From Astropecten irregularis (lineage: Eukaryota > Echinodermata > Asteroidea > Paxillosida > Astropectinidae): a DNA stretch of 64,000 nucleotides. This document shows, in pieces, positions 1 through 9,595 of the stretch. The translations under genes were made by a program, and so were the position numbers. Under the pieces are notes generated by a model. The model searched no databases and was not told the origin of the DNA. It was given only the letters and a program-made list of their open reading frames with translations. Within the stretch, counting starts at the first letter, position 1. Every line of letters starts with the position of its first letter. The stretch spans positions 7,646,614-7,710,613 of the forward strand of contig OZ020258.1 of NCBI GenBank assembly GCA_963971285.1, given 5' to 3'.

Positions 1-122
1 CTCAAAAAGTGGGCACCGTATGGGACTGAAATTTTTACAGATGACTGTTACTGTATCTGTCTTGATATTTTTGCCCATGAATCTGTATTTCTTTGATAAA
101 AACCAAAGTATGATATTACCTT
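1..122 (+). mobile_element. TTAA-type MITE family 1, right half (copy 1)
   Basis: This matches the right half of the complete copies at 11945-12306 and 7208-7562. It contains the shared stretch GTGGGCACCGTATGGGACTG, then the inverted-repeat end reading AACCAAAGTATGATATTACC, followed by TTTTAA. The left half lies outside the window. It probably sits in the intron before the exon at 217. There is no coding capacity, so this is a non-autonomous element. TTAA target sites are typical of piggyBac-like transposases; assignment to that superfamily is inference. Confidence 0.75.
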
Positions 123-216
123 TTAATAGACAATTCTGTACTACACCTTTAATAGTGCAATTTTAGTTTTATAGCCAAGTCCCAACTGATCAGATGATTT
201 TCAATCTCGCATGCAG

Positions 217-419
217 GATCAAGACGATCAAAGATGAAAAACAGGGTTGAGGGCGCTCCTCAGGTCAAGAAGAAGGTCACCATGATTGTACCATCCAAGG
301 GTGAAGGTCAAGGGTCATCTAAGAAATCCACCAATGGGAAAGAGGCTCTGACAAACGGCCAGGTGAAGGACAAAGGAAAGTCTAGAATGACCGCTGTGAC
401 TGGTTCAAGGAAGAGGTGA
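217..419 (+). CDS. Probable terminal coding exon of an unidentified gene (partial)
   Basis: The frame is open from a good 3' splice site. A pyrimidine-rich tract (TGATTTTCAATCTCGCATGCAG) ends at 216, and the first two bases of the exon complete a codon begun in the previous exon (phase 1 intron). The frame continues through SRRSKMKNRVEG to a TGA stop at 417-419, giving about 67 residues. The peptide is strongly basic and rich in Lys, Ser, Gly and Thr, with no hydrophobic segment and no recognisable domain. It ends in the basic tail SRKR, which looks like a disordered C-terminal tail. Codon use is mixed and non-repetitive, unlike the other reading frames here. The ATG at 234 could be taken as a start, but the splice site and the open frame upstream make an internal Met more likely. 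I do not recognise the protein. Earlier exons lie left of the window. Confidence 0.55.
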
Positions 420-580
420 AGGTTGCACAATCAGCCAATAGGAAGAGAGCTTATATTCACTGAAGGCTGCACAACAGCCAATAGGGAGAGAACTTATACA
501 CTGAAGGCTGCACATTAGCCAATAGGAAGAGAGCTTATACACTAAAGGTTTCACACCAGCCAATAGGAAGAGAACTTTAA
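417..580 (+). repeat. Four-copy 41-44 bp tandem repeat in putative 3' UTR
   Basis: The units start at 417, 461, 502 and 543. The consensus begins TGAAGGCTGCACA, continues CAGCCAATAGGAAGAGA and ends CTTATACAC. The first unit begins exactly at the TGA stop of the preceding exon. The copies differ at a few positions, so this is an old small minisatellite. Each copy carries a CCAAT core, but in this position it is probably transcribed UTR, not promoter. Confidence 0.85.
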
Positions 581-1451
581 TATATAGAGACTGGCTTCTT
601 AATGAATTGGCTCTGTCTTTAAGGCCAATGATTTTTCCATTTCAGATGAGAAAAAAGACCTTTTTTTGTAAAAAATAGGAAGCAACAGACTGTTTTCAGT
701 CTAAAAATGAACTTTTGATCCTAAACCTAAATAGATATTATGAGCACTATAACAAACAAAATTTGAACAAAGGAATTTTTTCCCACCAGTTTTTACTTAA
801 TACTGAAAAGTCACCGTTTTCAAAGCTGCATTATTTTTCTGCACATACATTTTTTTCCACCTTTAATTTCTCTATTTTATTTTTGGATGAAAAATTTCTT
901 TAAAAGTTGATGAATTTTTGTTTTGCGACTTGTATATATAAAAACTTTGCCGTAGAACGTAAAATTTTCTGGTCCAGTTTAAAAGTGACCTGTATATTTT
1001 GTGTTGAAAGCAAACAGAGAAAACACGTTTGAAGTTCATTTTTTTTTAACCCAAAACACTTATCTGAAACTATCTCAATTTATAATTTGGGATTCCTTTT
1101 CGAAATGAAAATATCTTTACATGTAAATATTTATTGTTTCTGTGTGCATGTTCTAAATAATACTTCAGAAGTAAAATGAAGCGACGTTTCTATTTTTCAT
1201 ATTTTGTAAATATTTTTCTATAATATCACTTTTTTTACATGACCAAATGTGTGCCTTTAATATTAACTTGCAATTTTGTTTTTTAAAGGTTTTATGAAAT
1301 AATTCACTATTTATGCCACTGTTTCGCCCTTGGGTTTTTATTTGTTTGTATGTTTGTATTTTTTTGTAAGAAATGTAAATTGTTTGTTGAAGTATTCCTT
1401 GCCATGTTGCAGTAAGCTTATACGGATGTATGTATTCTCTAATATTTAGGA
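581..1451. other. AT-rich non-coding stretch, probable 3' UTR and downstream DNA
   Basis: T-rich and A-rich sequence with no reading frame of interest. It would be the 3' UTR of the exon ending at 419. I see no AATAAA close to it. The only clear canonical hexamer downstream is AATAAA at 2063-2068, beyond the tRNA-like repeats. The polyadenylation site is therefore not resolved. Confidence 0.5.
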
Positions 1452-1733
1452 ATTATCATCAAATAACCACAAGGGAAACTGAATGAATGTAAAGTCATTG
1501 AAAAGTGAACAAAGACAAATTGACTGGAGCAGGATTCGAACCGGCGAAACAAACAAAGATAATTGTCTATTGGGGTCAGCACCAACGTAGGGCTGGATGG
1601 CTCAGTTCGTAGAGCGCCTGTACGGTATTCAGGAGGTCGCCAGTTTGAATACCGCTCCAGTCAATTTGTCTTTGTTCACTTTTCAATGACTTTATATTCA
1701 GTCAGTTTCCCTTGTGGTTATTTGATGATAATA
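1452..1733. repeat. Foldback containing a tRNA-like unit (locus 1)
   Basis: The stretch 1452-1547 is an imperfect inverted copy of about 1636-1731. Both arms contain the tail AACCACAAGGGAAACTGA, the word AGTGAACAAAGACAAATTGA and the 3' half of a tRNA-like sequence. The spacer holds the 5' half of the tRNA-like unit at 1591-1663. The same topology is seen at 59857-60293 with perfect arms, so the arrangement is recurrent and not a chance inversion. Confidence 0.8.
1591..1663 (+). pseudogene. Degenerate tRNA-like sequence (SINE head or tRNA pseudogene)
   Basis: This 73-nt stretch aligns base for base with the better copy at 60152-60224. The acceptor stem GGCTGGA pairs with TCCAGTC, and the D stem GCTC pairs with GAGC. 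The A box is GGCTCAGTTCG, with one change from the intact copy. The B box is AGTTTGAATAC, which departs from the GGTTCGANTCC consensus at three positions, so Pol III activity is probably lost. Confidence 0.75.
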
Positions 1734-1925
1734 TTAATTAAAAAGCCGTATCCTCTTTGAGTGATCCCCCATGTACCATTCCCAGGTTGCAGCATTGCTG
1801 CGTGTATCATTGAAATGATCCTTGTGTGCGTGGTTTCATGGCTTCTGACTGCCAAACGAACAAAGATAATTGACTATTGGGGTCACCACCAACTGGGCTG
1901 GATAGCTCCTTTGGTAGAGCGCATT
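1664..1925 (+). repeat. Tail and body of the tRNA-like repeat unit, ending in a second truncated tRNA head
   Basis: After the tRNA-like head comes a tail (TTTCCCTTGTGGTTATTT), then a body shared with 59966-60150 (AATTAAAAAGCCGTATCCTC, GGTTGCAGCATTG, CTTCTGACTGCCAAACGAAC). A second head starts at 1896 (GGCTGGATAGCTC) and decays after about 30 nt. Head-to-head spacing is 305 bp. This suggests a tandemly organised tRNA-derived unit rather than single SINE insertions. Confidence 0.7.
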
Positions 1926-2062
1926 TAGGAATAATGGTTATTTGTGTGCAAGATAAGCTTTTAACGTGCAGTTTCGTTTGATATAATTATAAGGAAAATG
2001 CAAATTTTTATCAAATTTCTGCAGTGTTTCACAGTTGCCATAGCATTGAATGGAAACTATTT

Positions 2063-2068
2063 AATAAA
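2063..2068 (+). promoter_or_regulatory. Possible polyadenylation signal AATAAA
   Basis: Canonical hexamer in the right orientation for the exon ending at 419, but 1.6 kb downstream and beyond repeats. Any AT-rich sequence produces such hexamers by chance, so support is weak. Confidence 0.2.
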
Positions 2069-2156
2069 ATCTCTTGAAATGTTTCAGATTTGTGTCAAGA
2101 ACAATATATGCCTTATTTGTTATCAGTTGTATGTGTTGATTTTATCCTTAGTTTCT

Positions 2157-2262
2157 AGGTAATATCATATACTTTAGTTTTTATCAAAGAAATACAGATT
2201 CATGGGCAAAAATATCAAGGAAGATACAGTAACAGTCATCTGTGAAAATTTCAGTCCCTGGG
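2157..2262 (-). mobile_element. TTAA-type MITE family 1, truncated (copy 2)
   Basis: Reverse-orientation copy of the right half of family 1. It starts with AGGTAATATCAT and runs through a conserved segment to CAGTCC at about 2262. The family sequence should then continue CATACGGTGCCCAC; instead the 13-bp C-rich minisatellite begins. The element is cut at the minisatellite junction. Confidence 0.75.
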
Positions 2263-2822
2263 AGTAGTTCCCCCAGTAGTTCCCCCCAGTAGTTCCCCCA
2301 GTAGTTCCCCCCAGTAGTTCCCCCAGTAGTTCCCCCAAGTAGTTCCCCCAGTAGTTCCCCCTAGTAGTTCCCCCAGTAGTTCCCCCAGTAGTTCCCCCAG
2401 TAGTTCCCCCAGTAGTTCCCCCAGTAGTTCCCCCAGTACGGCAGTAGTTCCCCCAGTAGTTCCCCCCAGTATGGCAGTAGTTCCCCCAGTAGTTCCCCCA
2501 GTACGGCAGTAGTTCCCCCCAGTAGTTCCCCCCAGTAGTTCCCCCAGTACATGTAGTTCCCCCCAGTAGTTCCCCCCAGTAGTTCCCCCAGTTGTTCCCC
2601 CAGTAGTTCCCCCAGTAGTTCCCCAAGTACGGCAGTAGTTCCCCCAGTAGTTCCCCCCAGTATGGCAGTAGTTCCCCCAGTAGTTCCCCCAGTACGGCAG
2701 TAGTTCCCCCAATACGGCAGTAGTTCCCCCCAGTAGTTCCCCCCCAGTAGTTCCTCCAGTAGTTTCCCCCAGTAGTTCCCCCAGTAGTTCCACCCAGTAG
2801 TTCCCCCCAGTAGTTCCCCGTA
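2260..2822. repeat. 13-bp C-rich minisatellite
   Basis: About 40 copies of CAGTAGTTCCCCC, some with an extra C (14 bp), and periodic variants carrying ACGGCAGT or ATGGCAGT. A segment around 2435-2520 is repeated nearly exactly around 2625-2705, so there is higher-order structure of about 190 bp. One strand carries a C run and the other a G run every 13-14 bases. Open frames on the minus strand (GNYWGELLG-like peptides) are produced by the repeat alone. Confidence 0.95.
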
Positions 2823-5745
2823 CGTATGTACGTATGAAGCTTGTCTGTGATTGATGGTAGATATACGTATGAGGCTTGTCTGTGATTGATGATAGATATA
2901 CGTATGAAGCTTGTCTGTGATTGATGATAGATATACGTATGAAGCTTGTCTGTGATTGATGGTAGATATACGTATGAAGCTTGTATGTGATTGATGATAG
3001 ATATACGTATGAAGCTTTTCTGTGATTGATGATAGATATACGTATGAAGCTTGTCTGTGATTGATGATAGATATACGTATGAAGCTTGTCTGCGAATGAT
3101 GATAGATATACGTATGAAGCTTGTCTGTGATTGATGGTAGCTATACGTATGAAGCTTGTCTGTAATTGATGATAGATATACGTATGAAGCTTGTCTGTGA
3201 TTGATAGATATACGTATGAAGCTTGTCTGCGATTGATGATAGATATACGTATGAAGCTTGTCTGTGATTGATGATAGATATACGCTTGTACGTGATTGAT
3301 GATAGATATACGTATGAAGCTTGTCTGTGATTGATGATAGATATACGTATGAAGCTTGAAAGTGATTGATGATAGATATACGTATGAAGCTTGTACGTGA
3401 TTGATGATAGATATACGTATGAAGCTTGTACGTGATTGATGATAGATATACGTATGAAGCTTGTCTGTGATTGATGATAGATATACGTATGAAGCTTGTC
3501 TGTGATTGATGGTAGATATACGTATGAAGCTTGTCTGTGATTGATGATAGATATACGTATGAAGCTTGTCTGTGATTGATGATAGATATACGTATGAAGC
3601 TTGTACGTGATTGATGATAGATATACGTATGAAGCTTGTACGTGATTGATGATAGATATACGTATGAAGCTTGTATGCGATTGATGATAGATATACGTAT
3701 GAAGCTTGTATGTGATTGATGATAGATATACGTATGAAGCTTGTATGCGATTGATGATAGATATACGTATGAAGCTTGTCTGTGATTGATGGTAGATATA
3801 CGTATGAAGCTTGTCTGTGATTGATGATAGATATACGTATGAAGCTTGTCTGTGATTGATGATAGATATACGTATGAAGCTTGTACGTGATTGATGATAG
3901 ATATACGTATGAAGCTTGTACGTGATTGATGATAGATATACGTATGAAGCTTGTATGCGATTGATGATAGATATACGTATGAAGCTTGTATGTGATTGAG
4001 TATAGATATACGTATGAAGCTTGTCTGTGATTGATGATAGATATACGTATGAAGCTTGAGCTGTGATTGATGGTAGATATACGTATGAAGCTTGAGCTGT
4101 GATTGATGGTAGATATACGTATGAAGCTTGTCTGTGATTGATGATAGATATACGTATGAAGCTTGTCTGTGATTGATGATAGATATATACGTATGAAGCT
4201 TGTACGTGATTGATGATAGATATACGTATGAAGCTTGTACGTGATTGATGATAGATATACGTATGAAGCTTGTATGCGATTGATGATAGATATACGTATG
4301 AAGCTTGTATGTGATTGAGTATAGATATACGTATGAAGCTTGTCTGTGATTGATGATAGATATACGTATGAAGCTTGAGCTGTGATTGATGGTAGATATA
4401 CGTATGAAGCTTGAGCTGTGATTGATGGTAGATATACGTATGAAGCTTGTCTGTGATTGATGATAGATATACGTATGAAGCTTGTCTGTGATTGATGATA
4501 GATATACGTATGAAGCTTGTCTGTGATTGATGATAGATATACGTATGAAGCTTGTATGCGATTGATGATAGATATACGTATGAAGCTTGTATGTGATTGA
4601 TGCATGGTAGCTATACGTATGAAGCTTGTGTGTGATTGATGATAGATATACGTACGAAGCTTGTAAGTGATTGATGATAGCTATACGTATGAAGCTTGTG
4701 TGTGATTGATGATAGATATACGTATGAAGCTTGTAAGTGATTGATGATAGATATACGTATGAAGCTTGTATGTGATTGATGATAGATATACGTATGAGGC
4801 TTGTGTGTGATTGATGATAGCTATACGTATGAAGCTTGTATGCGACTGATGATAGATATACGTATGAAGCTTGTATGTGATTGATGATAGATATATATAC
4901 GTATGAAGCTTGTACGTGATTGATGATAGATATACGTATGAAGCTTGTATGTGATTGATGATAGATATACGTATGAAGCTTGTATGTGATTGATGATAGA
5001 TATACGTATGAAGCTTGTCTGTGATTGATGATAGATATACGTATGAAGCTTGTACGTGATTGATGGTAGATATACGTATGAAGCTTGTCTGTGATTGATG
5101 ATAGATATACGTATGAAGCTTGTCTGTGATTGATGATAGATATACGTATGAAGCTTGTATGTGATTGATGATAGATATACGTATGAAGCTTGTACGTGAT
5201 TGATGATAGATATACGTATGAAGCTTGTATGTGATTGATGATAGATATACGTATGAAGCTTGTACGTGATTGATGATAGATATACGTATGAAGCTTGTAT
5301 GTGATTGATGATAGATATACGTATGAAGCTTGTACGTGATTGATGATAGATATACGTATGAAGCTTGTATGTGATTGATGATAGATATACGTATGAAGCT
5401 TGTACGTGATTGATGATAGATATACGTATGAAGCTTGTATGTGATTGATGATAGATATACGTATGAAGCTTGTGTGTGATTGATGGTCTCTATACGTATG
5501 AAGCTTGTGTGTGATTGATGGTAGACATATGAAGCTTGTCTGTGATTGATGATAGATATACGTATGAAGCTTGTATGTGATTGATGATAGATATACGTAT
5601 GAAGCTTGTACGTGATTGATGATAGATATACGTATGAAGCTTGTATGTGATTGATGATAGATATACGTATGAAGCTTGTGTGTGATTGATGGTAGCTTTA
5701 CGTATGAAGCTTGTGTGTGATTGATGGTAGCTATACGTACAAAGC
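2823..5745. repeat. 35-bp minisatellite, about 83 copies
   Basis: The monomer is GAAGCTTGTCTGTGATTGAT followed by GATAGATATACGTAT (35 bp), with a HindIII site in nearly every copy. Variation is concentrated in the 3-4 bases after GCTTG (TCTG, TACG, TATG, TATGC, TGTG, TAAG, AGCTG). Ordered blocks repeat: a block of nine monomers repeats at an offset of 319 bp (rare GAGTATAG variant at 3998 and 4317), and 5150-5460 alternates TATG and TACG monomers as a 70-bp dimer. The minus strand has no stop codon in any frame of the monomer. This produces a 784-codon open frame (2251-4605) crossing into the 13-bp repeat, which I regard as non-genic. Confidence 0.95.
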
Positions 5746-6155
5746 CTTGTCACTATGCGGTATTATACACCATAGCATATGATTGTTAAATGCAAGTTGG
5801 GACCAGAAGCCTTTTGAAATGATGTAGAAGTTTCACAAGTTCAACATTTGCTTTATCCAAAAGGTATTTCTACCTCCATGGGTTTTATTTCAAAGCCATC
5901 CATAATTTCTACTTTGAAAAGTGGTAATTAGACAAAACCAAGCATTAAACTAAATAATCTGTGTACATGCATACCGGTAGTTTAAATTGAAAAGTAGAAC
6001 AAGAACTAATTTTGTACAAATTCTGAAGAAAACATTTGGGTAAAACAAAACAGAACACACATTGATGCAGATGTTCAAAATCGATGCGGGCAACTATTCA
6101 TTTATGGCCGTACTGTAATAGTCTTTTGTTTGGATTATCAGATTCACAGATATAG
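5746..6155. other. Low-copy AT-rich spacer, nothing recognised
   Basis: No repeats, splice-like exons or RNA genes seen between the 35-bp array and the first complete TTAA element. Confidence 0.5.
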
Positions 6156-6159
6156 TTAA

Positions 6160-6677
6160 AGGGATGGTACAGAACTGGTTTTTGTGACAAAACCATTGCT
6201 GACAGTGAAAGCACATTATGTGATCCATCATATACCTTAACTGACAAACCTGTATAAGTTTGAGGTCAATCAGCCATCTTGGTCATGAGAAAATAGTGAA
6301 AACCTGTTTACACATTTCAACGATATTATGCGTTCATAAAACGCTTCAAAGCGATTTATTCCAATAAAAAAAAAATTGTTTCATTTATTTCTCAAGAAAT
6401 ATGGCATTTCAGACAAAAACATTTCATGGGATGTTTTCTCATATATCATCACCATTATACTGTGTAAGTTTTATGTGAATCTGTGATCTTGAAGCATGCC
6501 TTGAATTTGGTTCTGAAAAGGGCAAGGCCACTTTTCCATTGCAAGGGGCACTTCCATTGGAAAATCATAATGTCTATGGAAACATTTGAAGGGGGCACGA
6601 AGGCCTCCGTGGCCTCCGTTAAACATGTTCAATTCAAGGCTTGTTGAAGTGTATTTTGTCTTACCAATACCATCCCT
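6160..6677. mobile_element. TTAA-type MITE family 2, complete (518 bp)
   Basis: Flanked by TTAA at 6156-6159 and 6678-6681. The termini are inverted: AGGGATGGTA at the left, TACCATCCCT at the right. The interior shares phrases with families 1 and 3 (CTGTGTAAGTTTTATGTGAAT, a 'gagaaaatag' motif), so the families look related. No coding capacity. A piggyBac-like helper is inferred from the TTAA target site. Confidence 0.85.
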
Positions 6678-6761
6678 TTAAGTTGAATTAGCAAATTCAA
6701 AATACATGAGCAAAATTAATTTGTAATGTCTCAAAATCTGCCAATGTTACACCACTTTTAA

Positions 6762-6935
6762 AGGTATAATACATGATTGGTAAAGGTCACAGAATAGCAC
6801 TCACGTACACTTTGTCTGATCAAACTTGTACATGAAATAATAAACCTGTGAAAATTTGAGCTCAATCGGACATGTGTCCCGAGAAAATAGCGTAAACCGG
6901 ACTCAAATTTTTCTTATAAAACAAAAAGAAAAATC
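6762..6935. mobile_element. TTAA-type MITE family 3, 5' fragment
   Basis: TTAA at 6758-6761 is followed by AGGTATAATACATGATTGG and an interior (GATCAAACTTGTACATGAAA, CCTGTGAAAATTTGAGCTCA) that reappears inverted at 12760-12890. I cannot find a matching right terminus, so the element is probably truncated. The right boundary is approximate. Confidence 0.6.
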
Positions 6936-7203
6936 ATAGACCTTGCTTAGATCAATGGTCATAAATGGTCACGCCCCAAGTTACATTTATGAATGATGGA
7001 ATTTTAAATCTCAAACCCATGGTCAAAATCACCGTAGTGCACACGACACATTGATATTGCATATATACCCCAAATTAAAACAAAATGTATCCTTTATTAG
7101 GTGCCCGATCATTTTCTTGTGAATCCCCAAAATGGAACAGATTACCATTAGATATTAGAAAATCTCAGGTGCTAAAAAGCTTAAAAGTGAAAACTTGTTT
7201 ATT
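6936..7203. other. Spacer between MITEs, nothing recognised
   Basis: AT-rich low-copy DNA. It may include remnants of the preceding family 3 element. Confidence 0.4.
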
Positions 7204-7207
7204 TTAA

Positions 7208-7562
7208 AGGAAATATCATACTGGTTTAATTTGTCAAAGAAATGCAGATTCATTGGCAAAAATATCAAGGAAGATACTGTAACAGTCATCTGTGAAATGT
7301 TCAGTCCCGTACGGTGCCCACTTTTTGAGAAAAGAGTGAAAAACAGCCACAGTATTTCTTAAGTCTTTTCACCGTTAATTTTTCATCTTTAAAAGATCAA
7401 AACTGCTTTTGGTCTTTGTTTGACTCTTTTCTAGATAAATACAGCATTTCAGGCAGAAAAGTGTTCTCCCTCACTATCTTTATACCCTGTAAGTTTATAG
7501 GTACTATTAACTAAATCCATGACATTTCTGTTTCAGTATGCTACCAAAGTATGATAGTACCT
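7208..7562 (-). mobile_element. TTAA-type MITE family 1, complete (355 bp)
   Basis: TTAA at 7204-7207 and at 7563-7566 forms an intact target duplication. The termini are AGGAAATATCATACTGG and CCAAAGTATGATAGTACCT (inverted). It is the inverted orientation of 11945-12306, with the shared block CAGTCCCGTACGGTGCCCAC and the AAAGATCAAAA region. It is non-autonomous. Confidence 0.88.
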
Positions 7563-7682
7563 TTAAGCATGAACACCCTTTGTCTATGCCCATACTTGAA
7601 TCTCATAGTGTTATGCAGCAAAGCCATTTACCATGTTTAAGAGCTCTTGAAGCACAGTGGAATAATATATAGTCTAGACATA

Positions 7683-7929
7683 GGGCGTTTTCGGAACGGA
7701 GGCTTAGGCTCAGGCTCAGGCTCAGGCTCCAGCTCTGACATCCATATGCTGAAAATATAGGTTGTGGTTTTTCATTGAAGCTGAAACTTTGTTTTCCTTT
7801 TCAAACTAGAGAATCTACTTCAGAACCGCAGCCAAAAGTCTCAATTGTGATGCCCGTTGTTTTGGAATGGATTCACGAAATGGAGCCTGAGCCTGAAACG
7901 GAGCCTGAGCCTCCGTTTCGAAAACGCCC
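7683..7929. mobile_element. GGGCG-terminal MITE (247 bp) with GGCTCA repeats in the arms
   Basis: The left end GGGCGTTTTCGGAACGGAGG and right end CCTCCGTTTCGAAAACGCCC are inverted repeats with one mismatch. Both continue into hexamer runs: GGCTCAGGCTCAGG on the left, CCTGAGCC on the right. The flanks share ATA. The 3-bp flank would suit a Harbinger-type element, but that is inference. Confidence 0.8.
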
Positions 7930-7965
7930 ATAATTTCTGCACTCTATAAATGATTGATTATTATT

Positions 7966-7979
7966 TCCCTAGGTGGCGC
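7966..7979 (+). promoter_or_regulatory. CTCF-like motif (12 of 14 positions)
   Basis: TCCCTAGGTGGCGC matches the bilaterian CTCF core CCASYAGRKGGCRS at 12 of 14 positions, with a perfect 3' half. A single motif match in 64 kb is weak evidence of binding. Confidence 0.25.
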
Positions 7980-8125
7980 TATTTATTTGCTAAGAGTTTA
8001 CACAATAGCCTACCCACAGTGCCCTGCGGTCTACCTGCCATGATAGCTTCCTCTTTTCTCAAGCGCTAACACAAGTAGACAACTGTGCCTGCAACGAGCC
8101 CCCCAAGTGGGGAGGAGGGAGGGAT

Positions 8126-8218
8126 GCTCTACGGGTAAGTATTCGTTAGTAGACCCTCCCACTCTTCTGTAGGGGGGGGGGGGGGGAGAGTCTACTGCAC
8201 TCATCTTACCCGTAGAGC
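8126..8218. repeat. Hairpin with a G15 run in the loop
   Basis: GCTCTACGGGTAAG (8126-8139) and CTTACCCGTAGAGC (8205-8218) are a perfect 14-bp inverted pair. A second inner pair, AGTAGAC and GTCTACT, extends the fold. The loop contains 15 consecutive G (8172-8186). It could be a foldback relic. Confidence 0.75.
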
Positions 8219-8517
8219 CACTATACTATTGCACCGTGATGTAGCACTGACAGCAGGGGGTGGGTGCAAGGTTGCTGTTATTAATGATATTTATGAAAAA
8301 TACAAGGTTATATTTCCTCAGTAGAGGAGTTATTTTACTGAACTGAGAATTTGCACATAATATCTACAGTACTCAAGGTAATTTCACACAATGTACTCAT
8401 TGTATTGAGACTAGTATAACTTTATGACCCCTGACCTCTGGCATATACCACTATTGTATGTATCACATGGAAAGTAAACATAAAACATGAAACAGTATAC
8501 CCAGAATATAACCAGTA
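8219..8517. other. Spacer, nothing recognised
   Basis: Low-copy non-coding sequence between the G15 hairpin and the TA-flanked element. Confidence 0.4.
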
Positions 8518-8519
8518 TA

Positions 8520-8964
8520 CAGGGTGTCCCCCCAAAAAAACGTAACACTTTGTGTCGAGAACATTATATCAAAATTAAACTGTTTATCACTTTAAGATTC
8601 AAATACGTAATACAGCTATGTCTTGGCTATCACCATGGAGAATTTGAGCAAAATTGAACTGAACTTGAGGGGAAAAACTGAGACTGAATAACCCGAAGCC
8701 TTAAAACCCGATTTCCATCTTTCTTTCATACACATTATGTGTGTATTGACCACTATGCTTGTTATCCTTGCAAACTTGTTTTTAAAGAGTACTCTTTCAA
8801 TTGGTCATATTTTCGCCAATTTCAGATTGTGCTTATAATTCTACATGGTGATAGCCAATGTATGATGTGATGCATCATACAGCTGAATCTTGAAGTGATA
8901 AACAGTATAGTTTTAACATAATGGTTCCCGACATAGTGTTACGTTTTTTTTCTGGGACACCCTG
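8520..8964. mobile_element. TA-flanked long-TIR MITE (445 bp)
   Basis: TA at 8518-8519 and 8965-8966 flanks termini CAGGGTGTCCC and GGGACACCCTG. Inverted similarity continues inward for about 140 bp (AACGTAACACT, CTGTTTATCACTT, TTGGCTATCACCATG on both sides), with roughly three quarters of bases matching. The TA target site and CAGGGTGTCC terminus are common among Tc1/mariner-related miniature elements. No transposase is encoded. Confidence 0.85.
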
Positions 8965-8966
8965 TA

Positions 8967-9595
8967 TAATGTGTCTCTGTATTTCATATTTATAGCTGCC
9001 TTGCTTTATCACATTCATCACCTTCTTAAGAAGGACAATTATCAGAAAACCGAGTTAATAAAATCCTCGTGAGGAGTGTGGTTGGTTTTGAAACTTCTTC
9101 AGGAAAATTTTTCTTGACTCTTAATGTCGAAGTTAGTTCGATGCTGAACCCACGACTACGGGTCTTGGTTGCAGAATTATCCAGCAAGATAAGAGCCTCA
9201 CAGCTCGAACTAGAAAACTCCAGCTTCATATTTATAACCACACTTGTCACAAAGAGTCAATAGGGCTCCGCGCTCGAGCTAATGTACCGGTATTTATAGA
9301 ATACGCCCTTTATATCGACAGCTATATTACCTCAGCTATATTACCTGGATGTTCTGACAAATATCACAACGTTTACGTGTAAGTTAATGGGGCAACGTGC
9401 GACTTGTTCGTCCGAACTCCTGAATGTGACGCAAACCATCTTTGTATTATTTATATTTATACATGTTATAACTACACTTGCCACAAAGAGTCAATTCCCA
9501 ATTTTACGCTTACAATTTTTCGGGAGAGGGGGGGGGGAGTTGATGCATATAGTACCTTGGGCAGAAACCAAAGCCAGGAAAATTTAGTAAGATTT
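8967..9595. other. Spacer with a diverged direct repeat
   Basis: The sentence ATAACCACACTTGTCACAAA near 9234 recurs as ATAACTACACTTGCCACAAA near 9469, each followed by GAGTCAAT, giving an imperfect direct repeat about 235 bp apart. Reading frames here (60-75 codons on both strands) have no recognisable content. Confidence 0.5.

Noticed and set aside
1591-1663. Functional tRNA gene at locus 1
   Set aside because: The B box and D loop are mutated compared with the intact copy, and the T run after it is only three bases.
2251-4605. 784-codon open frame on the minus strand
   Set aside because: It is made entirely of the 35-bp and 13-bp minisatellites and crosses from one into the other. All three frames are open by composition, and there is no non-repetitive domain.
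9026-9263. Overlapping 74- and 64-codon frames on opposite strands
   Set aside because: No domain, splice signal or compositional support, and the two exclude each other.
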